Shown here one piece after another: positions 1 through 11,499 of a DNA stretch of 64,000 nucleotides. The stretch covers positions 50,043,137 through 50,107,136 of the forward strand of contig CAMTDV010000017.1 in the NCBI GenBank assembly GCA_947069175.1, given 5' to 3'. The DNA comes from Scalesia atractyloides. Taxonomy: Eukaryota > Streptophyta > Magnoliopsida > Asterales > Asteraceae. Position numbers and translations under genes: made by a program. The notes under the pieces were generated by a model that saw nothing but the letters and a program-made list of their open reading frames with translations, had not been told where the DNA came from and ran no database searches. Numbering within the stretch: position 1 is the first letter of the stretch; the number at the start of each line of letters is the position of its first letter.

Positions 1-322
1 TCACCTTTACTTAAATGTATTGGCTTGTATTTTAACGTATGTAACAGTGGATTTTAGATTGGATGCTTTGGATGCAGCGTGCTTAGTTTGGTTTTCTTTT
101 GTTTAGTTTCCAAATGTAATAAATCTAGGGAAAATCGAACCCAATTAGTTTTGTCGGAAAAACAAGTTTCTGTAATGATTATTTTGAAATATTGTGTTTA
201 ATGGTATGGAACGTTAAATGTTAAATAATGTTGGTAGATAATTGTTATGAAATTCTCATGAGACAATCTGGTCGCCTAGTGCCACTAACCTCGATGTTTC
301 CGCCATCGGTTGGGGTGTGACA
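1..322 (+). repeat. Element A 5' LTR, 3' part only
   Basis: The first 322 bases match the last 272 bases of the LTR at 21243-23064 and end in the same GGTGTGACA before the primer site. The window starts inside this LTR. This copy holds about 50 bases (around 203-255) that the 3' LTR lacks, so one copy has gained or lost sequence since insertion. Confidence 0.93.
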
Positions 323-325
323 GAT

Positions 326-338
326 TGGTATCAGAGCC
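326..338 (+). other. Primer binding site, element A (initiator tRNA-Met)
   Basis: TGGTATCAGAGCC starts three bases after the LTR end. It is the complement of the 3' end of plant initiator methionine tRNA, the usual primer for plant LTR retrotransposons. Confidence 0.92.
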
Positions 339-1466
339 CATAACCTTAGGACAATAGGTTGAATTGCCATGATTCGACCTAGTAGCATGTTTAAGTACCC
401 GATTGACCTATCTTTGACTTAAATGTTAAACTACTTGCCATAAATGCTTAAATGTGCCTTTCCTAAGGCTAACACAATATACACACTTGGAAACGCTCGT
501 ATCACACAAAACCAGTGATCGAGTCGAGATTAGGTGTGAAAACCGAGAACTCTCGATGAGATCATTCACTCCGCGCAAACTCTTTCGCACGAGATACCTT
601 CGTTGAGTTAGGAGTGATATCCAAACCTCGACGAAAATCTCCATTTCTATCTAGTGGAATGGCCGATGTGATCGGTGCGCGTAGCCACAACTAGGAATGA
701 CGTTGCTAAGTTAGGGTTGAAACCCGCATCTTAGTAACAAATTCCGCCATTCGATTTTCAATCTCACCAAAGTCTCGATTATTCCGATGATTTGGAACAC
801 GTAGTAATCGGAAGGGTAATGCCGCTTGCGGTGAGAGCATCTATCTATTAGGCCAAAACATGGGTCCAAGTTCAAACGGTGGTTGAACCACTTTGGGTAG
901 TCAACGTCTCAAAACCCCAGACACTCCCAATTGATTTAAGCCTATATTGTCGATTTACGCATCATCGAGTTTATTATTATTTATGTATTTAACATTTTGA
1001 GAAATTTTCGCTTTATTCGATTTCTCGCTTTATTTATTTCTCGTATTATCGATTTCTAGCTTTATCGCTTTACGCTCCATAAACGCATGCACAACTCGCA
1101 CAATCTCGTAATCTAAAACGCTAAATAATTCACCAACAAAACTAAACGCTCAACCCGCATACGCTTATAAGTCCATACGTGTCTCATACGTGGTGCTATC
1201 TCACTTATGTATATACTTCTCACTTATATCTTGCATCATTGCGCTACGCATGATGGCAAATTAGAAGTGAATATGTGCAAAATATGTGCTTACGTGCCTA
1301 CGTGATTATGTGCTTACGTGCCTATGTACTTACGTGTTTATGTGCTTACATGTTTGTGTGTTTACGTGCTTATGTGTTTATGTGCCTTGTATGAATAATA
1401 ATAATAAATATTTTAAATATAAAATTTTTATAATCGAATCTCATCCTATCAAATTCTTCAATGTAG
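339..1466 (+). other. Element A 5' leader, no gene seen
   Basis: About 1.1 kb between primer site and gag. The open frames here are short and unlike any retroelement protein. The stretch is rich in TCGCTTTA-like and CTCGCA-like words and ends in a low-complexity run listed separately. I see nothing else to annotate. Confidence 0.7.
1273..1392 (+). repeat. Degenerate tandem repeat (TTATGTGC / CTTACGTGC units)
   Basis: Roughly 8-9 base units of the type TTATGTGC and CTTACGTGC follow each other for about 120 bases in the leader of element A. An open frame crosses it and gives a Cys/Val/Leu-rich peptide, which I read as a by-product of the repeat. Confidence 0.7.
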
Positions 1467-2135
1467 ATGTCTTCAATGGGATCACATACCAGGAGGAATC
1501 TCCAGCACAGCAACGCCGATAAGCGTTTTGCTACAATGGTAGCCAAGGAAATAGCTAAAGTTATCCCGCAAATCGTCTTGGAAATTCATGCTGTGAGCAG
1601 TAACTCATCGGTTGACTCGAAAGCTGAAAACCCCAAGTCACGATTCAGCTTCAAAAATTTCAAAGCTTTTGCACCTCTCGCCTTCACGGGAAATGATGGA
1701 CCGACTTCTATGTTCCATTGGTTTGACGCCATTGAGGTCACCTTTAGGAAAAGTGGATGCCCCAATGACCTTCGCACAGTGAACGCTACATGAGTCTTCT
1801 AGTCCTGTGCTCTCGACTGGTGGACCGCCGAAAGAAATAGGCGCGGTAATGATGAAGCCTATAATCTGTCTTGGGAAGAACTCAAGGAAGTGATGATGAA
1901 GGAGTTCTATCCTCCACACGAGATTCAGAAGCTCGAGAACGAGTTTTGTGGCATATAACAAGATGGTCCCGATAATGCTGGATTTACCGCTCGATTTAAG
2001 ATTCTGAGCATCATTTGTCCCAGCCAAGTTGATACTACTAAGAAAGCTATCAACAAGTATATTTGTGGTCTACCCGAATGTGTCGCAAATTTTGTGAAAG
2101 TTGCTCATACTACAACCATCGAGGAAACCCTACAT
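1467..2135 (+). pseudogene. gag: Element A gag, capsid part (broken)
   Basis: The likely start is the ATG at 1467. The first 108 codons are open, followed by a TGA at about 1791 and a TAA at 1956-1958 in the same frame, then a frameshift near 2135 into the frame of the nucleocapsid. The readable protein has the gypsy gag capsid signature: an F-x-G-x-x-G-P motif, a tryptophan-rich segment with a W-W pair, and L-K-x-x-x-x-x-E-F-Y-P-P. Such capsid proteins assemble the cytoplasmic virus-like particle. Both stops lie in otherwise well conserved codons, so they look like decay and not programmed recoding. The upstream leader shows no coding exon. Confidence 0.82.
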
Positions 2136-3183
2136 GCTCGCCGCTGAGATCAATGGTCAGGGAGTTCAAGATGGTTACTTCAAGAACTCTGTGAAAGTTG
2201 CCAATCAAGCTGTCATCGAACCAACTGCTGCTATCGAACCATCCAGCGATCCGAAGGGAAAGCGTCAGGGATGCAAAAGAGGAAACCCTAGCAAGAACTA
2301 CGCCGCTGCTACACCGCTCAACTCTCAGCCTTATCAGGCTCTTGCTCAGGACGTACCCCCAGCTAAACGTGCGTCCACCGGCCCTCACCCACTGTGCCCT
2401 AAGTGCACATATCATCACGTGGTGGGTGGAAACTGCCGTTTTTGCACAAACTGCAATATCTACGGTCACTTTACTGTCAGTTGCCGTACCGGCCCTCGTC
2501 AGCCAGCTCCTCAAGCTCCTCAGGCTCCCGCACTGCCAGCTCCTCAGCGTACTCCCCAGAACAACCAGCAACAACAAGCAGCTCCAAAAGCATGTGTGTG
2601 TTACGTGTGTCTGAACCACTTTGCAAATGTCTGCCCAAACCGTACCGTGAAGCAAGAGCCGCAGCAACAGCAGCTACCACCGCAGCCTAAGCTTCAACAA
2701 GAAGATGCACGTGGAAGGGCTTTCAACCTGAATCACCGCCAGGCTCAGAATGACAACAATGTTTTCAATGGTACGTTCCTCGTTAATGGTATTTATGCTT
2801 CATGTTTATTTGATACTGGTGCTGATCTTTGTTTTGTATCGTTTGGATTCAAAAAGGTTTTAAAATGTAAGCGCGTTAAACTCCCAAAGACTTTCGATGT
2901 GGAAGTTGCCACTGGAAAATCCGTTACTGTCACCTCCGTTCTACGTGGTTGTTCTCTCGATCTCAACAACCACATCTTCTCGATTAATCTCATACCTATG
3001 CAGTTAGGTAGCTTCGATATCATAGTAGGTATAGACTTTCTTCGTGAAAACCATGCTGAATTTGTATGCTTCGATAAAATGATCCGCATCCCTCTCCCTA
3101 ACGGTGATCAACTTCATGTCTACGGTGAAACTCCCTCAAAGAAGGTGATGCTTTTGTCATGTACTCGAGCACACAAATGCTTG
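2101..3183 (+). CDS. gag-pol: Element A gag nucleocapsid and aspartic protease (3' end cut by element B)
   Basis: This is an open frame of about 360 residues. Residues near 110-130 hold a CCHC knuckle of the form C-x2-C-x4-H-x4-C, preceded by a CPKC pair and followed by a Pro/Gln-rich linker. A second, degenerate cysteine cluster lies near residue 165. The retropepsin active site F-D-T-G-A-D is near residue 237 and a second conserved block, I-I-V-G-I-D-F-L, near 305. The knuckle binds genomic RNA and the protease cuts the polyprotein. The frame runs into the LTR of element B after codon 361, and the true continuation resumes at 18313 in the same reading phase. The frame opens 5' of the frameshift that separates it from the capsid part. 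Confidence 0.88.
3179..3183 (+). repeat. Target-site duplication GCTTG, left of element B
   Basis: GCTTG precedes the 5' LTR of B and is repeated at 18313-18317 directly after the 3' LTR. This is the 5-bp duplication expected of a copia integrase. Confidence 0.95.
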
Positions 3184-3583
3184 TGTTGGTGCATAATGTC
3201 TATGTCTTAGTCTTATATCGAGTCTGTATTGTATAGAGCTGAATAGGCTAGGTTTTGAAGTATTTATGAAGTGTTGTAGCCAAGTTCGGGCATGTACATG
3301 TATTGTATGCATGTTCAGCCGAACTTGCTTATGCAAGTTCAGGCGAACTTGTGTCTTACATGGCCGAACTTGTTGTCCTATAAATACCTAGCTTGACAGT
3401 CTCATTTGTAATTTTGGCATCTCAGAGGCGAAGCTGTGTCAGTCTGTAATCGGAATGTTTAATCTATAAAACTGACGATTAACTGATTAATTCTTGTCTA
3501 TTGGTAAACACGACGTAATATTTCACTATTATGGACGTTAGATATCAAATTTAGGTTCCTAAGCATCGAGGATCGGTCCTACA
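3184..3583 (+). repeat. Element B 5' LTR
   Basis: 400 bp, TGTTGG...CTACA, matching 17912-18312 with about twelve substitutions. It contains three or four CAAGTTCGNNCGAACTTG-like palindromes at 3292-3375, then a TATA box, then a leader-like stretch ending at the primer site. Confidence 0.96.
3379..3386 (+). promoter_or_regulatory. TATA box of element B 5' LTR
   Basis: TATAAATA lies directly downstream of the palindrome cluster. The same word in the same setting is found in the 3' LTR (18107-18114) and in the LTRs of A, C, D and I, so it probably sets the transcription start. Confidence 0.75.
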
Positions 3584-3585
3584 AG

Positions 3586-3596
3586 TGGTATCAGAG
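3586..3596 (+). other. Primer binding site, element B
   Basis: TGGTATCAGAG begins two bases after the LTR end and is complementary to the 3' end of initiator tRNA-Met. Confidence 0.93.
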
Positions 3597-4278
3597 TTAG
3601 AATAGCCTGATTTGATAGTATCAAGACAAGAACACTTCTATTTCTACTCCATTCTTCTTTTTTTTTTTAACTTTTGATCACAAAATGAAGAATTCATGGT
3701 CAAAATCTTTTGAATTTTGAATATATCATGTAAAATACAATAAAGATAAACCCTTGAAAGATTGGAGACCAAATTCAACCGAATTCATGTCAAAATTTTG
3801 AAAAAACCATGTTTTTGAAAACTCTTAGGAACGAACTTGTTGGCCATGTTCGGCCGAACTTGTCCTAAAACATCACTTTTCAAGTGATTTTTTAGTAAGT
3901 TCACCCGAACTTAGGTGATTTTTGAAGAAATTATAAGTCAAGTTCGCTCGAAGAAACTGAATTTTCATTAATTTTACATCAAGTTCGACCAAACTTGTGT
4001 AAAATCAAGAAAATTTTAAGTAAGTTCGCCCGAACTTGCTTGTATTTCATCAAAATTGTGTTGACAAGTTCGCTCGAAGTTCTGTTTGTTTGTTCAAAAG
4101 TGTGTAAGTTCGACCGAAGATAAAAGAAATTTTTCAAAGTAGATCTAACAAGTTCGACCGAACTTGTTAGAAAATTCAAGAATTCTTCATTTGTTGCTAC
4201 AAGTTCGACCGAACTTGTAGTAGGACTAATCATTTTCAAAGTTTTTGAAAGTTTTTCAGCGTATACGTTTCGTTATTC
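3597..4278 (+). other. Element B 5' leader with palindrome array
   Basis: No coding frame on the plus strand. From 3829 to 4225 there are about ten copies of the 18-base palindrome, spaced irregularly (roughly 25-60 bases). Two have arms that extend beyond the core: 4145-4170 (12-base arms) and 4197-4220 (11-base arms). Several are preceded by AGTAAGT, which also resembles a 5' splice site. Confidence 0.8.
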
Positions 4279-5566
4279 ATGATGGAGGATCAACTAAGAG
4301 CCTTTATGTCCGGAGCTAGTTCGTCAAATGCCAACGTGATTAATCAAGTAAATCTTGATAACGAAATGGGAACGATAGTCAAACCGCCCAAGCTGATGAG
4401 CATGGACGAGTACGAAGCATGGAAAGAGAAGTTTACCTATTGAGTTCAAGCCATGCATTTTGCTGGCTGTGTGTCAATTGAAAGAGGCTATACTGTTCCT
4501 GTAGATGATCATCAACAAGTTCTTGAAAAGTACAACTATCTCAGAGAGACGAATACATTGCAGAGAAAAAGATGATCAGTCTCATCCAACAGTCAGTAAA
4601 AGAAGATATTCTGATTCTGTTACCAGAATATACTATAGCAAGAGAGCTTTGGTTGTCGCTACAGCAAGGCAGTGCTGAAATGATCAAAAGCAAGAAAGCT
4701 CTCATTCTAAAAGAGTTTGATATCTTCAGCATGCTAAAGAATGAGACCATTAAGCAAATGATTGAGCGTTTATGTCATCTCAAAGTGCAAATGCGAAAAC
4801 ACGGTCTTGAGAAGACAGAACAAGAATACATCGACAAACTTGCTGACGCACTACCAGAGGGTGAATGGACTACGTATTTGATGGTTCTGAAAAATAGTGA
4901 TAAGTGGGATTTCTTCAAATTGTCAACCTTTATCGATAAACTCGAAGGCCACGAAATGGAGCTTCTGAAGATAGCAAAGTCAAAGAATGCTAATGTTGTT
5001 CAAGACATCGGTTTGTACTACAAAACCAGAATGCAAGATAACATTTCGAGTCCAAAAATTGGAACTGCTTTTAGTGAAAACACGAATGCTTCTCCACAGA
5101 ACAAGAATCATTCACAGCATTAGTATGACCAAAGTCCACAAAGTTCCTACTCGAGCACAGGTTCAAATTCAACATTTCAAAGTTAAGCAAATCAGAACCA
5201 ACAGCAAAGTTCTGATCCAAATGTTTACAAATGCAACATCACAGTGAATTTGAACAATGTTGTTTCAGAAGAAGTTGCAAAACAACATATGTCACTACTT
5301 GCTACCGTCTTAGAGTCTTATGAATATCTTGTTGCCGGTAAAATCGGAAATCCCGAGATGACCGTAGAAGATATGATCAGGTAAACGAGGAAGAACTCAA
5401 ACTAATGGACATCAAATGGTCCTTAACTTTGATCATCAGGAGAGTAACAAAGTTCGTTGCACTCACAGGCCGTGATATAGGAAACTCCAGCAACAAATTG
5501 GGTTTTGACAAATCCAAAGTCAGATGCTTTAAATGTCGACATAAGGGACATTTTAAATGAGAGTGT
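4279..5566 (+). pseudogene. gag: Element B gag: capsid and first zinc knuckle (broken)
   Basis: The start is the ATG pair at 4279/4282, giving a protein that begins M-M-E-D-Q-L; the homologous gag of element D starts at the same place. The conserved core includes E-A-W-K, a Q-x-S-V-K-E-D-I block, the capsid segment around L-E-G-H-E-M-E-L, and a CCHC knuckle (C-x2-C-x4-H-x4-C) at 5525-5566. Breaks: TGA at 4441, a frameshift near 4540, further stops around 5120-5390, and a TGA inside the knuckle at 5558-5560. Gag would form the particle and bind RNA. The longest surviving open piece is 4572-5123. Confidence 0.87.
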
Positions 5567-7368
5567 AAGAACACCGAGGCAACCGGAAATCAAAGTCCTT
5601 TCGGAGGAGGGAATGAATATTACAAGAGGGCACTTCAATATAAACCTTTCCCAAAGAAAACTCAAGTTGAGATTCAAGAAAAACCAAACATTAGTACCAC
5701 GGAGAAAGCCATGGTTGCATCCACAGAAGATGACGGTTTTGATTGGAATTCTTACATTGGGAAAAAGACCGGAGTTGCTTTGTAGGCGGAGATAGTTGAA
5801 GATAATTCTGCAGAGGAAGCAGCGGCAGCCGTAGAAGCAGCTTTCGAATAAGCTATTCTGGAACAATACTTGCATCAACAGCAGGAAGAAGAGGAATATA
5901 TCCATATGTAGAGACAAGGAATTTTATCCTCTAATTCTTGTGACAGTTTTGCAGGACATTTTGATGGAAGCTCAAAAGAACAAGTGGTTAAGTAGAAAAA
6001 GATTGATGAAGTGATCATTGATGTCACTAAAGAAATGAAAGTCGAAGACCTCAAGGACAAGGCAGATAAAGCTTTAATGGCAAATCTAACCAAGGTAGGT
6101 CCATAGGTAAAGGTTTTTGAGAAAGAAGTTGTCAAAGTGCAAGTTGTAGAGGTTGAGAAACCTTGTACAAAATGTACTGAACCTTGTGTCGAATGTGCCA
6201 AAAAAATCAAAGATCATCGCTGAAAACAAAGTGCATAACGATTTGTTAAAATATGATTATTGCACAATGAAAGAAGCGTATGAAAAAATGAAAAATGATT
6301 ATGGCAGACTCGACAGAAATAACATCGAACAACATGATAATATAAGAATGTTGAGTGGTACAGTAATGGATAAACAAAGAGCAATTAACATTTATATCAA
6401 CACCATTGCTGAAATCAAACAACAACTTCAAGATATGACAATTGAAACTGAAAGAGTTTGACAATTGTTAAGAAGTTATACCACCAATGCGTATGTTATC
6501 GATCACATTCTTCCAACAATTTCAACGGAAGAAAAACCTAAAAAGAAAGCGGGCAAAGAATATAGCAATGTTCCTCCACCCTTTGCGAGAAATACTGTGT
6601 TAAATCTGCAGATGGGATGGACAAGGCACTCAATGTTGAATTGCTTTCTGAAAAGAAAGACGAGTTGCCAGAGAACATTGATATAGTCTATGCTAAATCT
6701 GATGATGATAACAACGATGTGGTTAACAAAGTGGTTGAAAATGTTTTAAGTGATTCTGATGACGGCAGCTTCAAAAGCGCCAACTCGAGTTCAAAGAATT
6801 CCGATTCACAATCTGAAAATGATGATAAGTCGTCAAAGGATGGTATAAGTGATGATCCTAATATTGTAATGTACAAAATTAAGGATTCGGATAGACTATA
6901 CTTTGATGATAGCTTCCCGATTCAGAATGTGAAGGAAGAACTGCTTGACAAATTCTTTAAACTCGTGGAAGTCACATAAGAAGAATTGGTAATCAATGAA
7001 CGAAAATTCTATTCCAAACCTAAAAGAAACAATTACCAAAGAAATGGTGGTGATCATCTGGAAAACCGGAGAGCGGGGTTGGGTTTAGAAGAAGAAACTG
7101 GTGAATCTGTAAAGAAACCGTCACCATTTCATGAATATAAAAACAAAAACATGAAGTTTGTATATGGGACGAGTACAGTTCATGAGGAGAATTTGATTGG
7201 TAAACAGTCAAATGATGAGCTCAAGAAGGAGAAAGAAATTCGAGATAAAGCCAAGGTTACAAGTGGTGTCAAACTTCAAATAGGGTAAAACCACCTGTTA
7301 AAGGACATCCACTTGATTATCGGACATGTTTCAAGTGCAATGAAATTGGTCATATTGCACGACAATGT
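5567..7368 (+). pseudogene. gag: Element B gag-pol spacer with second zinc knuckle (broken)
   Basis: This is a long acidic and lysine-rich region between the first knuckle and the protease, broken into pieces (6153-6461, 6465-6686, 6617-6979, 6986-7288). Around 6250-6450 it has a coiled-coil-like helix rich in Met, Lys and Glu, followed by a Ser/Asp-rich segment (6700-6860). A second, intact CCHC knuckle lies at 7327-7368. C and D have the same arrangement, so this long insert with two knuckles belongs to the family. Its role is unknown; a gag C-terminal extension is likely, because element D keeps it after losing pol. Confidence 0.78.
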
Positions 7369-8420
7369 CCGAAATCAAAACTGGCTTATCTTCGAAAAAA
7401 GAAGATTCAAATGTTGTTAAACCAAAACAACCAGTGTTTGCAAAACCTGTAAAGATTTTGAAACGAAATGAATCAAAATCAGAAGTTAAACCAAAGTCTG
7501 AAAAGATTTTTGAAAATTCCGTTTTCAAAAAAGGTGAAACTTCTAGGTCTAATGAAAACAAGTTTTACATCAAAAAGGCTAATATCAAATCTCAAACCTG
7601 GATTGCCAAGAATAGGTCAACAACATCTGGTGTTGTTAAGTCTGAGCTAGTAAAGACTGACAACACAAAAGAATCAAGGTCTGAAATCACTAAGTCTGAG
7701 CAGGTGAAGACTAGTGAGAATGTGAAAGAAGTTAAAATAGAAATCAAGATCGATAATGTTAAATTTGTAAAAGATAAGAAAAAAGTGAATTTTCAAACAT
7801 TAACATTGTTGAAACAGATGATGAATTTGATTTTGATGATGTTGATGAGTTTTGAATATGCTTTTGATGATGGTTATCCAGTAAAACCGAAGACTAAGAA
7901 GGCTTGGGTAGAGCTTTTCACCTAATTTCTGAATTTTGCAGGGGCTCCAAAGATTCGTACTTTCAAAGTGGATTTTGGATAGTGGAGCGTCCAAGCATAT
8001 GACATGAATGAAAGCATTGCTATTCGACAATAAAGCTATCAATGGTGGATATGTTGGATTTGCAGGAAATCAAGGTGGAAGGATAGTCGCCGAGGGAAAA
8101 CTCTCCAATGATGTAGTTTCATTTGATCGCGTGAACTATAATGCAGAACTTGAGAACAACCTTCTGAGTATATCGCTGATCTGTAACAAGAAATTTACAG
8201 TCCATTTCAATGATAAAGAGTGTATTATCTTGAAGCCGGGATTCAAAATACCAGATGAGTGGATTCTGATGAGAGCACCGCGAGAGAATGATTTATATGT
8301 TCTTGATATGGGTGTCGCTACCACTTCATCATCATCAGCACAATGTTTTGTAACAAAGGCTACTGAAAAAGATTCTATTCTTTGGCATCGTAAGATGGGG
8401 CATATTCATTTGTGAAAATG
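7369..8420 (+). pseudogene. pol: Element B protease and pre-integrase domain (broken)
   Basis: The Lys/Ser-rich linker (7369-7925) leads to the copia protease active site D-S-G-A-S at 7978 and its following H-M-T, then a stop (TGA) at 8005. The long open piece 8008-8415 carries the remainder of the protease and the start of the GAG-pre-integrase zinc region (L-W-H-R-K-M-G-H). A TGA follows at 8413-8415. The matching codons are open in element C, so both stops are secondary. Confidence 0.87.
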
Positions 8421-9997
8421 AATTTCCTGGTTCATAATGATCTTGTAGAAGGCGTAAATCTTTGAAGTTTTCAGATGTCTGATCATTGCTTGGAATGCAA
8501 GAAGGGAAAGCAGATCAAGAAATCTCATCCGAAGAAAATTCTAAACTCAATCAAGTTGCCATTAGAACTTCTACACATGGACTTATTTGGTCCTGTAAAT
8601 GTTCGAAGCATATCAGGCGACTTATATTGCTAGGTCGTGATAGACGACTATTCGAGATATTCGTGGGTATTCTTTCAAGAATCAAAAGACGAAACGTTCG
8701 AGAACTTGGTTATTCTGTTCAAGAAACTCGAGAACATTTATCATCTGCCGGTCAGACGCATTAGAAGTGACAACGGAACAGAGTTTAAGAATAGCAAAAT
8801 GAAGGAATTCTGTAACGCAAAAGGGATTCTGCACGAGTTTAGTGCTCCCTATACTCCACAGCAAAACGGAGTTGCTGAACGGAAGAACCGAACATTGATT
8901 GAAACTGCGAGAACTATGCTTGCAGATTCTAAACTTCCTATCAGCTTCTGGAGTGAAGCAGTTGCTGCGGCTTGCTACACGCTAAACAGGGTTCTCACTG
9001 TCAAACCAACAAAGAAAACATGTTTTGAGATGATAAACTGACGGAAACCAAATTTGAAGTTCTTAGAACCATTCGTTGCTCCTTGTACCGTAATAGACCA
9101 AGATGCAAAATTCGGAGCTAAATCTCTCGAAGGTTTCTTTGTCGGATATGCGAGTCCGTGAAGAAGGGTATATGTTCCTTCATTGAGAAAGGTTATTGAA
9201 GCACATCACGTGGATTGTTTCAACTACACGGATCCTATTCAAAGGAAAGGTGACGCGTGGCTGTTTAACTATCAAGACCTTTGGAAGTCGTTTGACTTGC
9301 CCAAAGAACTGACTGGCGAAGAAGTTGCAGCGTTATATTATCTTCACCAGTCCATGAATCAAGAGCAAATTGTTCGACCAATTGTGGTTAATCAACCCAC
9401 GTTGGATCCATCTTCTTCTGGCGCAAGTTAAACAATAATGGTGTTCCGGCTAAAAATGTTTCTGAAACATTATCAACACCTACTACTCTTCCAACGAATG
9501 CCTCTACTGAACCAATGAATACAACAGCGGAGTCCAGTATGCCTCAGAATCAAGATTCTGATTCAGATGAAGCACCAACATTTGATGCTGATGGGGAATC
9601 ATCTTCTTCAGATGAAGAAGTGGAGAAGATAACAAGTCTTCTTAATCAATCTGCAGTCCCAAACAACAGAAATGAAGCTTCATCAAGCTCTCCAAACATT
9701 GAATTGGTTGTTGATCTCAACATCATGAACCATCAAAACTCAGTAGATGTTCCAAGTGAAGAATTGCCGCGATCATATTCCTATCATCCGTCAACAAATA
9801 TTATCGGAGAACTTCAAACTGGTGTTAGAACTCGAGGGCAAATTGATAAAGCACTCAGTTATTTCTACACACGCGTTGCTACAACCCAGAACTATTGTTT
9901 CTATTCATGCTTCATCTCTCAGATTGAGCCTAAGACAGTTAATGAAGCTTTAGCCAATGAAAACTGGGTACAAGCAATGCAAGAAGAATTATTGTAG
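8421..9997 (+). pseudogene. pol: Element B integrase and integrase-RT linker (broken)
   Basis: The integrase core is readable: a first Asp in I-D-D-Y-S-R-Y-S-W (8637), a second in S-D-N-G-T-E-F (8764), and the Glu in Q-Q-N-G-V-A-E-R-K-N-R (8860). The finger cysteines C-L-E-C-K-K-G-K lie just before it. The frame breaks at stops near 8463, 8630, 9040 and 9160. After 9420 comes the acidic, serine-rich linker (9515-9997) that separates integrase from RT in Sirevirus-type polyproteins. It ends at a TAG at 9995-9997, where element C has a Gln codon. Confidence 0.88.
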
Positions 9998-10006
9998 TTT
10001 GAGAAG

Positions 10007-10801
10007 TTGGGTGTGTGGAAGCTTGAAGACCTACCAGAAAATCAGAAAACAATTGATACAAAATGGGTCTTTAAGTGTAAACGTGATGATAGAGGAGTTA
10101 TTGTTCGTAACAAAGCTAGGCTTGTTGTCAAGGGATTTCATCAGCAGGAAGGGATAGACTACACGGAAGTCTATGCACCAGTGGCTCGATTGGAATCTAT
10201 TCGAATTTTTCTAGCTTTTGCATCATGGAAAGGATTTAATGTCTATCAATTGGATGTCAAATCGGCTTTTCTATATGGAAAATTACGCGAGAAGATGTAC
10301 GTTGGACAACCACCAGGGTTTGTGGATCCACTTAACAAGAGGAAAGCGTACCTGCTGGATAAAGCACTCTACGGACTGCATCAAGCTCTGAGAGCTTGGT
10401 ACGAGACGTTGTCACAACATCTCGTCGGAAACGGCTTTATCAGAGGAACTGTGGATAGTACTCTTTTCACCAGAGAAGTTGATGGCCATCTGACTATAGT
10501 TCAAATCTACGTTGACGACATCATCTTTGGATCTACAAATGATAGTCTCTGCAAAGAGTTTGAGGGAATCATGAAAAAGAAATTCGAAATGTCCTCGATG
10601 GGTGAAATGAAGTTCTTTCTTGGTTTGCAAGTAGATCAGCTTCCAGATGGTATTTTCATTCACCAGACTAAGTATGTTCACGACATCTTGAAGAAGTTTG
10701 GAATGGAAAACTTGAAGCCTCTATCTACGCCTCTTGCTCTCAATCATGGCATTTGCGTTGACGAGACTGGAGCCAAAGTTGACGAGACGTTATACAGATA
10801 A
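10007..10801 (+). CDS. pol: Element B reverse transcriptase
   Basis: This 264-residue open frame covers most of the copia RT. It contains the W-V-F-K-C-K-R entry block, A-R-L-V-V-K-G-F-x-Q, Y-x-P-V-A-R, Q-L-D-V-K-S-A-F-L-Y-G, and the catalytic Y-V-D-D at 10508-10519. The domain copies the element RNA into DNA inside the particle. Upstream it is cut off from the linker by the TAG at 9995. Downstream a TAA at 10799-10801 separates it from the RT thumb and RNase H; element C has a Ser codon there. The best-preserved enzyme domain of B. Confidence 0.93.
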   Translation: MGVWKLEDLPENQKTIDTKWVFKCKRDDRGVIVRNKARLVVKGFHQQEGIDYTEVYAPVARLESIRIFLAFASWKGFNVYQLDVKSAFLYGKLREKMYVGQPPGFVDPLNKRKAYLLDKALYGLHQALRAWYETLSQHLVGNGFIRGTVDSTLFTREVDGHLTIVQIYVDDIIFGSTNDSLCKEFEGIMKKKFEMSSMGEMKFFLGLQVDQLPDGIFIHQTKYVHDILKKFGMENLKPLSTPLALNHGICVDETGAKVDETLYR

Positions 10802-11499
10802 ATGATTGGATCGCTGATGTATCTGACGACATCACGCCCAGATATTATGTATCCAACCTGCCTATGCGCCAGATATCAGTCAAGCCCGAGGATATTACAC
10901 ATGCAGATCGTGAAGCGTATCTTCAGATATCTGAAAGGATGCCCAAGAACCGGCTTGTGGTACCCGAAGAACGACAATTTCGACCTTACAGGCTATGCTG
11001 ATTCCGATTTTGGTGTAGATAAGTTGAACTCAAAATCAACTACAACGGGATGCCAGTTCTTCGGAACAAGAATGGTAACCTAGCAGTGTAACAAACAGAC
11101 TACGGCCGCTCTCTCTACCTGTGAAGCTGAGTGTATCTCTGCCTCCAGCTGTTGTTCACAAATTCTGTGGATTCAACAACAGATGAGAGACTATGGTCTG
11201 CAATTTCAAGACACTCCGCTGTATGTTGATAACAAGACAGCCATCGATATAACTAAAAATCCTATTCATCACTCACACACAAAGCACATTAAAATTCGTT
11301 ATCATTTCATTCGTGATCGCTATGAAAAGAAATTGGTACGAATAGAAAAATCCACACCGACGAACAAAAAGCTGATTTTTATACCAAACCATTTTCATTA
11401 TCACGGTTTAAATACTTGTTGAGAATTAATGGTATGAAAAATTTGCTGACAGGTGCGGATGCTGAGGTTGAATACGGATCAGACGACGAGTTAGCGTGA
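10802..11499 (+). pseudogene. pol: Element B RT thumb and RNase H (broken)
   Basis: The frame continues in phase after a TAA with M-I-G-S-L-M-Y-L, the RNase H motif G-Y-A-D-S-D-F, E-A-E in the following block, and the copia C-terminal V-D-N-K-T-A-I-D. It has a TAG at about 11082 where C has Trp, and a frameshift near 11350. The frame then reads H-T-D-E-Q-K-A-D-F-Y-T-K-P-F to the natural stop TGA at 11497-11499. The same last residues occur in elements C and D. Confidence 0.88.

Noticed and set aside
426..644. Minus-strand 72-codon frame in the leader of A
   Set aside because: No similarity to any element protein and no support from the strand of the surrounding genes.
2110..2667. 185-codon minus-strand frame opposite gag of A
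   Set aside because: A mirror of the Gln/Pro/Ala-rich nucleocapsid coding strand; the plus strand carries the zinc knuckle and protease motifs.
3829..4225. CRISPR-like array of palindromic repeats
   Set aside because: Repeats are imperfect, differ in their central bases, are irregularly spaced, lie in retrotransposon leaders, and there are no cas genes. This is eukaryotic DNA.
3829..4225. Heat-shock elements
   Set aside because: The motif contains TTC and GAA in inverted order, but separated by four bases; heat-shock elements need two. I therefore did not use this label.
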